Shown piece by piece: positions 19,444 through 28,953 of a stretch of DNA of 64,000 bases. Position 1 is the stretch's first letter; each line of letters begins with the position of its first letter. The DNA lies in NCBI RefSeq assembly GCF_002860165.1, contig NZ_PGUZ01000042.1:1-64000 (forward strand), read 5' to 3'. Under the pieces are notes generated by a model. That model worked only from the letters and a program-made list of their open reading frames with translations. It did no database searches and was not told the origin of the DNA. The position numbers were made by a program, and so were the translations under genes. The DNA is from Bacillus sp. V3-13 (GTDB lineage: Bacteria > Bacillota > Bacilli > Bacillales > Cytobacillaceae).

Positions 19444-20334
19444 TTAATATGGCCGCCATTTTAGCTGGCTCGCTTTTTCAAATCGATCCTCCGCGTTCCG
19501 CCAGTTGACAATTTTCCACCAGTTGTCAACATATTCAGCGCGGTTGTTTTGATACTGTAAATAGTAGGCGTGCTCCCACACATCGAGAACAAGAATCGGA
19601 ATCGTGTCCCATTGGGTTAAAAGCATATGCAGCTCTGACTGCAGTATTTCAAGATGCCTTGACCGGGGCGACCAGACAAGCAGCGCCCAGCCTACACCTT
19701 CCACCTGCTTGGCCGCTTCAGTAAAGTGTTTCTGAAAGGCTTCAAAGCTGCCAAAATACTTTTCTATTTCTTTTAGCAGTTTGCCTCTGGGGCTTCCTCC
19801 CCCGGCCGGGCTCATATTATTCCAAAAAATTGTATGAAGATAATGGCCCGAACCATTAAAGGCCAGTTCCCTTGACCAGTGTTTGACGAGAGAAAAGTCA
19901 CCTGACTCCCTCGCTTTTTTAAGCATGATTTCCGCTTTATTCAACCCTTCAACATAGGAGCGATGGTGCTTATCATGGTGAAGCCGCATAATTTCTTCAG
20001 AAATGACCGGTTCAAGTGCATCGTAACGATAAGGGAGCGGCGGTAATGTATGCTTCCCCGCTTCTACGGCTGCGCCGGTCATCCATATCGTTCCAAGCTG
20101 CTGCCGCTCTGCAAAATAGGCTTCCATTTCCCGATGTAACAATTCGGTCTCTGTTTGCAGGTTGGCCAATTCATCCGTGGAGAGAGATTTTGCCGCCCCT
20201 TCAACAATTTTTGTGAACCGGTCGAGCTTGCTCCATATTTCTTCATGCTCCCCGACATTTTGAGATTTCAGGAAATCCTTTAGATCTTCATTCCAAACAG
20301 ATACATTTTTGACATATTCCTCAAAGCGATTCAT
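19444..20334 (-). CDS. Fe/Mn superoxide dismutase with N-terminal extension (SodF-like)
   Basis: 296 residues, much longer than the usual 200 of SodA. A helical N-terminal extension of about 100 residues precedes a complete SOD domain: PYRYDALEPVISEEIMRLHHDKHHRSYV (first metal His), HYLHTIFWNNM (second His), and LDVWEHAYYLQY (Asp and His ligands). B. subtilis SodF has a similar extended plan. It converts superoxide to oxygen and peroxide. The ATG at 20334 has GGGGAAG upstream. It stands alone between dacB and ypuI, where B. subtilis has no SOD gene, so this is a local insertion or rearrangement. The metal is not predictable from sequence alone. Confidence 0.85.
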   Translation of the reverse strand: MNRFEEYVKNVSVWNEDLKDFLKSQNVGEHEEIWSKLDRFTKIVEGAAKSLSTDELANLQTETELLHREMEAYFAERQQLGTIWMTGAAVEAGKHTLPPLPYRYDALEPVISEEIMRLHHDKHHRSYVEGLNKAEIMLKKARESGDFSLVKHWSRELAFNGSGHYLHTIFWNNMSPAGGGSPRGKLLKEIEKYFGSFEAFQKHFTEAAKQVEGVGWALLVWSPRSRHLEILQSELHMLLTQWDTIPILVLDVWEHAYYLQYQNNRAEYVDNWWKIVNWRNAEDRFEKASQLKWRPY

Positions 20335-20450
20335 ACGCTTCCCCGCTTTCTCTGTATATTCCTTCTTATCGTATGAGCCCATTTATAGAAAGTTTCACTT
20401 TTTTTAACACTTACGGTCATTGTGATTTGATTTATAGAAGGATTTTTTGT

Positions 20451-20484
20451 AAAAAAAAAGAATGCCGCAATCAATCGGCATTCG
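20451..20484 (-). terminator. Terminator of ypuI
   Basis: Minus strand GAATGCCG, eight-base loop, CGGCATTC, then nine T residues, just past the ypuI stop. Confidence 0.88.
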
Positions 20485-20488
20485 ATTA

Positions 20489-20977
20489 TTAGTTTGACTG
20501 GATCATTTTAGTACGGTAGTCTGTTTCGTAATATTCAAGTTCTTCCCGGATCTTTTGAAAGTCCGCTTCGACACTCTTTAATAACTGGTGAATGCTTTCT
20601 GGAACATCCAGGCGAAATTTAATTGAGTTCTTCCCGGTATAGGCGGAGCGGCTATCTTCAAACCAGGCATCATTTTTCGGTGAAAAGAATTCTTCGATAC
20701 ATTGATGGTAAATGCGGTACAATACTTTTTCAGCGCCACCTTTTGAAAATGGTTCGCTTTTTAAAATAACCGAACAAGCATCGAGGCCTTCCTCGCAATA
20801 GACGAGCAATTTCCTCATGTTTGAAAGAATCGATTTATAATACATGCTGTCGCCTGCTAATTCCTGCTCAAGCCCGGTAAGCGTCGTTTCGTTTAAAAAT
20901 CCTTCAAGAGTGGAGACCGTTTTTTCCAAAAAATTCTTTACTTCTTCTACCTGCAGCTTCACGATCGTATTTCCCAA
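20489..20977 (-). CDS. ypuI: YpuI-like protein (DUF3907 family)
   Basis: A 162-residue soluble protein of unknown function. It keeps the long C-terminal block seen in Bacillus YpuI: EKVLYRIYHQCIEEFF, PKNDAWFEDSRSAYTGKNSI, and a closing EELEYYETDYRTKM. Helical content looks high. The start is most likely the TTG at 20977, six bases after a strong GGAGGTG; the longer frame from an ATG at 21130 overlaps the upstream gene and has no ribosome site. The upstream gene stops at 20979, so the two are translationally coupled. Adjacent to scpB as in B. subtilis. Confidence 0.85.
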   Translation of the reverse strand: MGNTIVKLQVEEVKNFLEKTVSTLEGFLNETTLTGLEQELAGDSMYYKSILSNMRKLLVYCEEGLDACSVILKSEPFSKGGAEKVLYRIYHQCIEEFFSPKNDAWFEDSRSAYTGKNSIKFRLDVPESIHQLLKSVEADFQKIREELEYYETDYRTKMIQSN

Positions 20978-20978
20978 A

Positions 20979-21425
20979 TCAAACACCTCCGATATTATTT
21001 GTGGTTGCCTGCGGCTGAACGATGAACTCGAGCGGTGAGCGAAGCTCGTATCCTTGCTTTCGGCCAATCGCCGCAAAGATCTCTGGCAGCTTTTTGTAAT
21101 CAAGATCTTGAAAATACGCTGAAAACTCATTGTTATTATTTATGTATATTCTTTTGCGATGGCGAAAACCTGGATTTTTTAGCAAACAGGCAAGCGCAAC
21201 GATATCCCGGAAATAGACGGGTCTGGAATCCGCATGAAATATAGGGTCCTGTTTGAAAGGAGTAAATTCTTCCATCGATTCTTCAAAAAAACGAACATAC
21301 AAGACGTGTAAAGTTTTTTCGGTGCCGCCGTCAACGAAAGTGATTTCGCTTCTATTAAAATAGTCTTCAAAAGAATTGGATTTTTCTTTTTCCAGCTCAT
21401 ACCCTTTGCACTGCTTGATCAGCAA
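20979..21425 (-). CDS. Unrecognised protein coupled to ypuI
   Basis: A 148-residue soluble protein I do not recognise. No signal peptide or membrane helix is visible. Features include a short hydrophobic DIVALACLLKNP segment, a basic FRHRKRIYINNNN stretch and a C-terminal PLEFIVQP. The start is probably the TTG at 21425, five bases after GGGAGGGG; an ATG 15 bases upstream overlaps that site. Its TGA stop lies within the ribosome-site region of ypuI, so the pair must be co-translated. That coupling suggests a joint role with YpuI. It could be a lineage-specific partner; no function is inferred. Confidence 0.7.
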   Translation of the reverse strand: MLIKQCKGYELEKEKSNSFEDYFNRSEITFVDGGTEKTLHVLYVRFFEESMEEFTPFKQDPIFHADSRPVYFRDIVALACLLKNPGFRHRKRIYINNNNEFSAYFQDLDYKKLPEIFAAIGRKQGYELRSPLEFIVQPQATTNNIGGV

Positions 21426-21512
21426 AATAACCCCTCCCATTATTGCGGCTGCCCCAAACTGGTGGAGCTTTCAGAAAGTTAAATTTATTTTACCATAGAA
21501 TGATTGACCTTG

Positions 21513-22100
21513 TCAGGAATCGATCTTCTCCTGGAATTTTTCAAAAAACAGATCCGCTTCGTCCTGAATAAATTCATCATCGGTACTATCCGGCAAAGGA
21601 GGCAGCTCCTCAATGCTTTTCAATCCGAAATAATCGAGAAATTCCTTTGTCGTACCATATAAATACGCCCGTCCTGTTCCTTCCGCCCGGCCAACTTCCT
21701 TAATAAGGGCTTTAGCCGATAAAGTGTGAAGCGGCCGCTCCGTTTTGACGCCGCGGATTTCTTCAATTTCAGCGCGGGTGATTGGCTGTTTATAAGCGAT
21801 AATCGCCAGCGTTTCTAGCGCCGCCTGGGAAAGATATGCGGCCCCGGGCGATTCGACAAGCTTTATTAAATAAGGGGCATTTTCTTTTTTGGTGACAAGC
21901 TGGTAAGTTCCGGCAAGCTGTGCAATCATGATTCCCCGCCCCGCGTCTTGTTCATATTCCTGCATTAAGTCTTCAATGGCCGCTTGGGCGGTATGCTCAT
22001 CGGTATCCAAAGACTTAACGATTTGCTCGAACGTAAGCCCTTCATCCCCTGCTGCGAACAAAAGGCTTTCGACAATTCCTTTCCAGTTAACGATTTCCAA
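21513..22100 (-). CDS. scpB: Segregation and condensation protein B
   Basis: A 195-residue winged-helix protein that forms the Smc-ScpA-ScpB condensin, which compacts and segregates the chromosome. The conserved central block is [34 protein letters not shown], followed by [20 protein letters not shown]. The start is probably the TTG at 22100 (reading LEIVNWKG, aligning with the family N-terminus), nine bases after AAGGAG. It overlaps scpA by 14 bases, so the two condensin subunits are coupled. Confidence 0.95.
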   Translation of the reverse strand: MEIVNWKGIVESLLFAAGDEGLTFEQIVKSLDTDEHTAQAAIEDLMQEYEQDAGRGIMIAQLAGTYQLVTKKENAPYLIKLVESPGAAYLSQAALETLAIIAYKQPITRAEIEEIRGVKTERPLHTLSAKALIKEVGRAEGTGRAYLYGTTKEFLDYFGLKSIEELPPLPDSTDDEFIQDEADLFFEKFQEKIDS

Positions 22101-22854
22101 CAGATTGTGCTCCTTCCACTGCTGATAAATATATTTCTGCGAAATTGTGTTCTTGTTCAACACTGATTTCCTTTCGCTTCATTAGTTCAAGGATCGCTAA
22201 AAATGTAACGACAATATGCTCCCGGACAGGGACGGAAAAGAGCTCTGTAAAGCTTTTGCGGCCCTTGAAGTTTTTCAGTTCTTCGACGATTTCATCCATC
22301 CGCTTCTCAATGGAAATTTCCTGCCGCGAGATTTTTGTCGCCAGCGGTTTTTGCAGCTTTTTTCTTCTTAACAGTTTTTGAAAAGCGCCCAGCATATCGT
22401 ACAGAGATACATTCAGTTCAGCCGTTTTCGATCTCGTCTCGTCTGCATAGCCGGAAAGGTCACTCGGTGCCTTTGTATACATGAGGCCACGTTCCTGTTC
22501 CATAAACTTGAGATCATGGGCAGCTTCTTTGTATTTTCGGTATTCAATCAGCCGTTCAACAAGTTCATCTCTTGGATCTTCTTCAAACTCGACGCCAAAT
22601 TCATCTTCGTCCAATTCTTCCTCATGCTTGGGAAGAAGCATCTTGCTTTTGATTGCCAGCAGCGTTGCCGCCATGACGAGATATTCACTGGCCACATCGA
22701 GCTGGAGTTCTTTCATCGCATGTATATATAGTAAATATTGCTCCGTTATTTGTGAGACCGGAATGTCATATATGTCTATTTCAAGCCGATTAATGAGATG
22801 AAGCAGCAAATCGAGCGGCCCTTCAAATGCACCAATCTTCACGTTATATTGCAT
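22087..22854 (-). CDS. scpA: Segregation and condensation protein A
   Basis: A 255-residue kleisin that bridges the Smc heads and binds ScpB. The N-terminal Smc-neck-binding segment is [39 protein letters not shown]; a charged middle ([25 protein letters not shown]) and a C-terminal winged helix follow. The ATG at 22854 has GGTGGGA upstream. First gene of the scpAB pair. Confidence 0.96.
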   Translation of the reverse strand: MQYNVKIGAFEGPLDLLLHLINRLEIDIYDIPVSQITEQYLLYIHAMKELQLDVASEYLVMAATLLAIKSKMLLPKHEEELDEDEFGVEFEEDPRDELVERLIEYRKYKEAAHDLKFMEQERGLMYTKAPSDLSGYADETRSKTAELNVSLYDMLGAFQKLLRRKKLQKPLATKISRQEISIEKRMDEIVEELKNFKGRKSFTELFSVPVREHIVVTFLAILELMKRKEISVEQEHNFAEIYLSAVEGAQSVGNR

Positions 22855-23051
22855 AATTCCCACCAATATTTCTTAAAATATTCTTCATTTGTTTTATTAC
22901 TAGTATAGAGGATTCACAATGGTTGTCCAATAGAAATTTAAACATCGCCAACCTTCACCAGCAAAATATTGCATTCGCCCAAACCAAATGACCCAGACTC
23001 ACATATGCTGTGATTGTTAACAGAAAAGCATTTTATAGGAGGAATGTAACT

Positions 23052-23150
23052 ATGTCCGATGGAAAAGGCTATGGATATGGAGCAGGCTTTGCGCTGATTG
23101 TTGTTTTGTTTATTTTACTCATCATCGTAGGCGCTTCCTGGCTTTGTTAA
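23052..23150 (+). CDS. YjcZ-family sporulation miniprotein
   Basis: A 32-residue peptide: a Gly/Tyr-rich start ([10 protein letters not shown]) followed by one membrane helix ([16 protein letters not shown]) and a terminal LC. This is the plan of the YjcZ family of very small Bacillus proteins, several of which are found in spores. AGGAGG lies ten bases ahead of the ATG. It sits alone between scpA and ypuF and reads opposite to scpA. Confidence 0.85.
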   Translation: MSDGKGYGYGAGFALIVVLFILLIIVGASWLC

Positions 23151-23238
23151 AAACAGTAGAGCTGGCTTAAGGGCTTGATATTGGACTTAAACGTGCGATT
23201 CGCGATTAAACGAATCGTTTGGCGTGTTTGCCGGGCAT

Positions 23239-23282
23239 TGTCAGCTGAAGAGGGGGCAGCTCTCATTTCAGCTGGCATTTTT
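23239..23282 (+). terminator. Terminator of the YjcZ-type gene
   Basis: Stem TGTCAGCTGAA / TTCAGCTGGCA around a loop that has its own small hairpin, then five T residues. Another weak hairpin (GCGATTCG / CGAATCGT) lies just before it. Confidence 0.7.
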
Positions 23283-23362
23283 CCGTTTTAAAGTTTCTTC
23301 GGATGAAGAAAGCAGGATTCTTTTATGGTAAAATGTCTTTACATAATTGCGGGAGTGAACCT

Positions 23363-23878
23363 ATGTATCCAAAAGCGTATATTTCATATCTGGCCCATTT
23401 TCATGGCGACCGGGACTATTTTGAATGCCATGAAATTTTAGAGGAATATTGGAAAAGCATTAATGGCGAAAAAGATTCAGTATGGGTCGGCCTCATCTTA
23501 ACAGCTGTATCTGCTTATCATCACCGGCGCGGAAATTTTTCGGGTGCGCACAAAACGTTGAAAAAAGCGATCTCAATCTTTGAACCAAAACGGGATCAGC
23601 TTGCTAAGCTCGGCTTGGATGATGAGCTTTTGCTTGAAAACCTGAATGATGTATTGACGGCTATCGAAGATCAAGAGCCTTATGCAAGCTTTACATTACC
23701 GATCTCTGACAAAGCGCTTATTGCCTCTTGTATTCAGGAATGCGAGTTTAAGGGGATGAATTGGAGAAGTCCGAGTGATTTGCACGATGAAAATCTGCTG
23801 CACCGCCATTTTTTACGTGATCGTACAGATGTTATCGAAGAACGGGATCGGGCAAAAAGGGAAAAAAATAGAGGCTGA
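23363..23878 (+). CDS. ypuF: YpuF-like DUF309 protein
   Basis: A 171-residue soluble protein of the DUF309 family, function unknown. The signature is at the N-terminus: HFHGDRDYFECHEILEEYW, with a metal-site-like arrangement of His, Asp, Glu and Cys, then SVWVGLILTAVSAYHHRRGN and GAHKTLKKA. The ATG at 23363 (reading MYPKAYISYL, as in B. subtilis YpuF) has GGGAGTG upstream. An upstream ATG at 23303 is not needed. It converges with ribT, and both share a hairpin. Confidence 0.88.
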   Translation: MYPKAYISYLAHFHGDRDYFECHEILEEYWKSINGEKDSVWVGLILTAVSAYHHRRGNFSGAHKTLKKAISIFEPKRDQLAKLGLDDELLLENLNDVLTAIEDQEPYASFTLPISDKALIASCIQECEFKGMNWRSPSDLHDENLLHRHFLRDRTDVIEERDRAKREKNRG

Positions 23879-23902
23879 CCCCGCTAAAGCTGGATCAGCC
23901 TT
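23870..23902. terminator. Terminator shared by ypuF and ribT
   Basis: Stem GGCTGACCC / GGATCAGCC with a short loop, overlapping the end of ypuF. An A run on its left gives a T run on the minus strand, so it mainly serves ribT. Confidence 0.7.
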
Positions 23903-23911
23903 CCTGATAGT

Positions 23912-24752
<841 letters not shown>

Positions 24753-26072
24753 TTAGTTTTTCACTTTTTCCTTTAAAGGAAAGTCAAAGCGGATTAAATC
24801 CGCAAACGTTTCCCGCTTTATAACGACTCTCGCTTCGCCATTTTCGACAAAGACTACAGGAGGCCTCGGGATGCGGTTGTAATTATTGGCCATCGAGTAG
24901 CCATATGCTCCGGTACAAAAAACAGCGAGAACATCACTAGTCTCAGCCTTGGGCAATGGAAGATCCCAAATAAGCATATCTCCAGATTCGCAGCATTTTC
25001 CTGCAATCGAGACAGTTTCCTCCGCTTTTGCCAGTGGACGGCTTGCGAGGACCGCCTCATATTTTGCTTGATAGAGGGCAGGCCTGATATTGTCGCTCAT
25101 GCCACCATCAACCGCAAGATATTGACGCACATTCGGAACTTCCTTGCGGGAGCCGACTTTATATAAAGTTGTTCCCGCATCACCAACGAGGGAACGGCCT
25201 GGTTCAATCCAGATTTCCGGCATCTGCATTGAAAAGCGCGCGGCCTGGGCCTTCACTTCTTCAATAATTTCCTCAACATATTGGAAAGCCGGAATCGGAT
25301 CGTCTTCGCTTGTGTAGCGGATCCCAAAACCGCCGCCCAGGTTGAGAACCTGAGGTTCGTACGAAAAATTGTTTTTCCATTCATTTAGCTTCTCAAAAAT
25401 CTTTCTCGCAGCTAACACAAATCCCGTTGTATCAAAGATTTGTGAACCAATATGACAGTGAATCCCGAGCAGGTGGAGATCGCGTGAACCGAGAGCGGTC
25501 GTGAGCGCTGTTTCCGCCTGTCCGTTTTGCAGATCAAAGCCGAACTTCGAGTCTTCCTGGCCTGTTAAGATGTAATCATGCGTATGGGCTTCAATTCCAG
25601 GCGTCACCCTGAGGAGAATATTCGCCTGCATTTTTTTTTCTGCACAAATGGCGGAAAGAAGCTCAAGCTCATAAAAATTATCCACCACAATACAGCCGAT
25701 TTGGTGCTCCATTGCCATTTCCAATTCTTCTCTGCTTTTATTGTTGCCGTGAAAATGGATCTTTTCGACGGGAAATTGAGCAGCAAGTGCCGTATAAAGC
25801 TCCCCGCCGGACACCACATCAAGGGAAAGACCTTCCTCTTTTGCGAGCTGGCACATCGCGATTGAAGAAAAAGCCTTGCTGGCGTATGCGACTTGTGCCG
25901 TTACGCCCAATTTTTCAAACGTATTTTTAAAGCTTCTTGCCCGTTCGCGGATAAGAGCAACATCATATACATATAAAGGCGTGCCAAACTTTTCAGCTAA
26001 ATCTATCGTATCAAGGCCGCCAATTTCCAGGTGGCCTTTATCATTTACTTTTGTTGTCCCATGAAAGTACAT
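24753..26072 (-). CDS. lysA: Diaminopimelate decarboxylase
   Basis: A 439-residue PLP enzyme of fold type III that decarboxylates meso-diaminopimelate to L-lysine, the last step of lysine synthesis. The PLP lysine is in AYASKAFSS near residue 63, the GGGFGIRY glycine loop binds the phosphate, HCHIGSQI and EPGRSLVG are present, and the catalytic CESGD lies near 350. The ATG follows GGGAGAAG. It lies next to the spoVA locus as in B. subtilis. The window shows no leader riboswitch in front of it. Confidence 0.97.
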   Translation of the reverse strand: MYFHGTTKVNDKGHLEIGGLDTIDLAEKFGTPLYVYDVALIRERARSFKNTFEKLGVTAQVAYASKAFSSIAMCQLAKEEGLSLDVVSGGELYTALAAQFPVEKIHFHGNNKSREELEMAMEHQIGCIVVDNFYELELLSAICAEKKMQANILLRVTPGIEAHTHDYILTGQEDSKFGFDLQNGQAETALTTALGSRDLHLLGIHCHIGSQIFDTTGFVLAARKIFEKLNEWKNNFSYEPQVLNLGGGFGIRYTSEDDPIPAFQYVEEIIEEVKAQAARFSMQMPEIWIEPGRSLVGDAGTTLYKVGSRKEVPNVRQYLAVDGGMSDNIRPALYQAKYEAVLASRPLAKAEETVSIAGKCCESGDMLIWDLPLPKAETSDVLAVFCTGAYGYSMANNYNRIPRPPVVFVENGEARVVIKRETFADLIRFDFPLKEKVKN

Positions 26073-26218
26073 GCTTCTCCCTCATTCCCTTGTGAAAACA
26101 GTCCTTTTAGTATCCTCACTAAAGCTTATGCCTTTTTTAATTACAAATTACTGTACCATAACCAATGCGAATCCGCAATTGGATAGTCACCTTTCTATAT
26201 GTTATGACAGGTTTGCTT

Positions 26219-27700
26219 TTATGAATTGGACGGCTGCTTATAACGGTTTTTTGTATGGACGATGCTGGGCCGGATTTTCGAGCCTGGAACGGACTGGCGT
26301 ATCAAAATCTGGATAAAGGCCCTCGGGTTGAAAGGAAGAAACGGCCATAGATACGGTGTATTTAATGAACGAATCGCGGCTAGAAGTAAAATATACAGCG
26401 TGATACCAACCACCAGTCCCGGCACGTTAAAAATGGCGACAGCAAGCAATAACAGCAGCCTGGCAATTTTATTGGCAATGCTGAGTTCATAGCTGGGGGT
26501 CGAATATGTACCGATAGCTGCGACTGCAATATATAAAATAACTTCGGGAACAAACAACCCGACATCGATCGCGATTTGCCCGATCAAAACAGCTGCGATT
26601 AACCCCATTGATGTTGACAGGGGTGTCGGTGTATGAATAGAGGCTATCCGCAAAAATTCAATGCCAATATCGGCAATAAATAATTGGACAATGATGGGGA
26701 CACTCGTTTTTTCGTTAGGACCGATAAAAGAGAGCTGATCCGGCAACAGGGATGGGTCCTGTACAAATAAATACCAGAGCGGCAACAGAAACAGGGAAGC
26801 CAGCAATCCGAGAAAACGGACCCACCTGACAAATGTGCCGACTGTTGGCGATTGCCTGTACTCTTCTGCATGCTGCAAGTGATGGAAATACGTTGTCGGG
26901 GTAATGATTACACTCGGGGAAGTGTCAACATAAACAAGGACATGCCCTTCTAAAAGATGAACCGCTGCAACGTCTGGACGCTCCGTATATCTCACAAGAG
27001 GATACGGATTATACCCTTGCTTCAACAAATATTCTTCGACCGTTTTATCCGCCATGGGTAATCCGTCGATTTCAATTCCTTTAATTTCCTTCTTAATAAC
27101 ATCAACGAGATCCTGATTGGCCACATCACTAATATAAACGACAGCGATATCCGTTTTTGAGCGTTCACCCGCTTTAATCATTTCAAACCGCAACCGCTCG
27201 TCGCGGACTCTTCTTCTCGTTAAAGCTGTATTCACAACAATATTCTCGACAAACCCGTCACGGGAACCGCGAATAACCTTTTCCACATCAGGCTCTTCGG
27301 GCTGGCGGCCCGGATAATTACGAACATCAATGGCAATTCCCGAGCTTTCCCCTTGCACGACGGCGACCATTAAGCCGGAAAGGACCTGGTCAACCAATTC
27401 ATCCAGGTTTTCGATTACCTTCACCTGGTGATGATCAATCCGATTTTCAATAATTTTGAACAAGTTCGTCGACAGCTTTTCAACATCATTAATTCCAATC
27501 AGTCGCCCAACAACCTGAACAACCACCTTCGTCTCGCTGAGACCATTAATATAATAGAGATGGACATCCTTGCGGAGAATCTTTAGTTTTCTGACACCGA
27601 GATCAAAGCTGGTCTCAAGGCCGATGCGGTTTTTCAGATATTGTTCAACGTCATCAACCGATTCGGGAATCGGCATATTATTGTCTGTGTTTGCCGTCAT
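26219..27700 (-). CDS. spoVAF: Stage V sporulation protein AF (GerA-family)
   Basis: 493 residues with the plan of a GerA-type A subunit: a soluble N-terminal domain (GLETSFDLGVRKLKIL; NYPGRQPEEPDVEKVIRGSRDGFVENI), then four to six membrane helices (about 290-470) with the conserved PTPLSTSMGLIAAVLIGQIAIDVGLFVPEVILY block. In B. subtilis SpoVAF is encoded at the end of the forespore spoVA operon and helps germination. The ATG at 27700 has AAAGGAG upstream. Only 26 bases separate it from spoVAB, so spoVAC, AD and AE genes are not between them. Confidence 0.95.
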   Translation of the reverse strand: MTANTDNNMPIPESVDDVEQYLKNRIGLETSFDLGVRKLKILRKDVHLYYINGLSETKVVVQVVGRLIGINDVEKLSTNLFKIIENRIDHHQVKVIENLDELVDQVLSGLMVAVVQGESSGIAIDVRNYPGRQPEEPDVEKVIRGSRDGFVENIVVNTALTRRRVRDERLRFEMIKAGERSKTDIAVVYISDVANQDLVDVIKKEIKGIEIDGLPMADKTVEEYLLKQGYNPYPLVRYTERPDVAAVHLLEGHVLVYVDTSPSVIITPTTYFHHLQHAEEYRQSPTVGTFVRWVRFLGLLASLFLLPLWYLFVQDPSLLPDQLSFIGPNEKTSVPIIVQLFIADIGIEFLRIASIHTPTPLSTSMGLIAAVLIGQIAIDVGLFVPEVILYIAVAAIGTYSTPSYELSIANKIARLLLLLAVAIFNVPGLVVGITLYILLLAAIRSLNTPYLWPFLPFNPRAFIQILIRQSVPGSKIRPSIVHTKNRYKQPSNS

Positions 27701-27726
27701 AGTAGCCGCTCCTTTCCTCTGCTCTG

Positions 27727-28149
27727 TTAGTGATCCACAAAGTAAAGCCAGTGGAATAATGATCCGAACACTTTACCGAATACAATCGCCATTAGCAAAC
27801 TGATGATCCTGTCCTCCATGCCAACCCGTTTTGCCAAAATCGGGAAAACATTCAAAACTTCGGTTAATGCTGCTGCAAGCAACCCGATAAAAACCCCGCC
27901 CGAGAGTCCAAGCGGAATTAAAAATAGCGGTGAAACATGAAATACCGGATCCCTGATCGTCGCCAAAGCGCCTGCCACCGCACCAAGAACAACGGCCCAT
28001 TCGTAAGAGAAGATTTTTTTCATTGTCCTGGAGAGCTGGGTGAGGCGCGGGATGATCCCGAGAACGGTAAGAAAAGCGACAAAGCCTGCCCCAACTGTTA
28101 ATCCCGCAGCAAAGCCGATAAATAAGACGGCAAGGACATGAATAATCAT
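27727..28149 (-). CDS. spoVAB: Stage V sporulation protein AB
   Basis: A 140-residue membrane protein with about four helices, including GFAAGLTVGAGFVAFLTVLGIIPRLTQ, where B. subtilis SpoVAB (141) is similar. SpoVA proteins form the channel that takes dipicolinic acid into the forespore and releases it on germination. It overlaps spoVAA by four bases (ATGA). Confidence 0.93.
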   Translation of the reverse strand: MIIHVLAVLFIGFAAGLTVGAGFVAFLTVLGIIPRLTQLSRTMKKIFSYEWAVVLGAVAGALATIRDPVFHVSPLFLIPLGLSGGVFIGLLAAALTEVLNVFPILAKRVGMEDRIISLLMAIVFGKVFGSLFHWLYFVDH

Positions 28150-28760
28150 TCGAGATGCTTGACGCTTTCCTTGTTTTCGTGCATGATGACGTACTGGTCT
28201 AAATCCTGCTGGTAATTAAACATTTCAACTTCCAGGGGGCTTGGCTCTTCGTTAATCCTTCTTCGGAAAACATGATTAAAAAACAGGACCATTCCGAGGC
28301 CCAATCCGAATGAATAAGGAATTTGAAATAGAAGCGGCTTCGCGACAACTTTCCCGGTGATGATCGTATAAATTCGCTGCTGGACCTCCTGCATGCTGAC
28401 GTCCTCATGAAAGTTCATGATCGCAAGGGCAGCGCCGAAAAAAAGCAAAAGCCAAATCAGCAAAAAGACGGGAACGGAGACCTCCTTCTTCTTGTCGACC
28501 ACTTCGATAATCACCTGGGATGGGCCGATCGTCTGCACCTCTACATTTTCAAAAGCTTTCTTAATATAAAGGACCACTTTCATGACATCAATGACGACAA
28601 AATTTAGATCTTCTCTGGAAATTTTATAAATTTGCAAATTTTGCAATTGTTTAAGCAGAGAATCGTCTGCGATAATCTGTGCAATATCCTGCAAATAAAT
28701 CGTATGTTCCGGCTTTACTTGAGCACGATGACGCATGCGAATGTAGATCGTTTTTTCCAT
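28146..28760 (-). CDS. spoVAA: Stage V sporulation protein AA
   Basis: A 204-residue protein with a soluble N-terminal domain (IYIRMRHRAQVKP, then a LYLQDIAQI segment) and two membrane helices near 97-117 and 145-165. Part of the forespore spoVA operon. I chose the ATG at 28760 (eight bases after GGGAAG) over an in-frame GTG nine bases earlier; MEKTIYIRMRHR aligns with the family start. First gene of a three-gene spoVA locus here (AA, AB, AF). Confidence 0.93.
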   Translation of the reverse strand: MEKTIYIRMRHRAQVKPEHTIYLQDIAQIIADDSLLKQLQNLQIYKISREDLNFVVIDVMKVVLYIKKAFENVEVQTIGPSQVIIEVVDKKKEVSVPVFLLIWLLLFFGAALAIMNFHEDVSMQEVQQRIYTIITGKVVAKPLLFQIPYSFGLGLGMVLFFNHVFRRRINEEPSPLEVEMFNYQQDLDQYVIMHENKESVKHLE

Positions 28761-28796
28761 CACATTCACTTCCCAACATTGATTTCCTCGTATAAA

Positions 28797-28826
28797 TAGT
28801 ATGAGTTGCTTTGAAAGGTTTCATGA
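28797..28826 (-). promoter_or_regulatory. SigG-type promoter candidate of spoVAA
   Basis: Minus strand TCATG, 18 bases, CATACTA, about 37 bases ahead of the spoVAA start. CATnnTA with an -35 ending in ATR is the forespore sigma G pattern; spoVA is a known SigG operon. Confidence 0.55.
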
Positions 28827-28911
28827 ACCCCAAAAAATGGCGGATGCGGGAATTAAAAGGAATGATATCAGGAGGGGAATTCCTTTCGTGGTTCGTCGAA
28901 AGTTTTTTAAA

Positions 28912-28953
28912 AATGAAAGACCGCATGGATTTATATGTCCATGCGGTCTTTCA
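28912..28953 (-). terminator. Terminator of the spoIIA operon
   Basis: Minus strand AATGAAAGACCGCATGGA, short loop, TCCATGCGGTCTTTCATT, followed by TTTT. The stem contains the last codons of sigF. Confidence 0.88.

Noticed and set aside
20381-20430. Possible ECF promoter (GTGAAAC) upstream of the sodF-like gene
   Set aside because: No CGAC, CGTA or CGTC lies 15-17 bases downstream; the nearest CGAT is 20 bases away.
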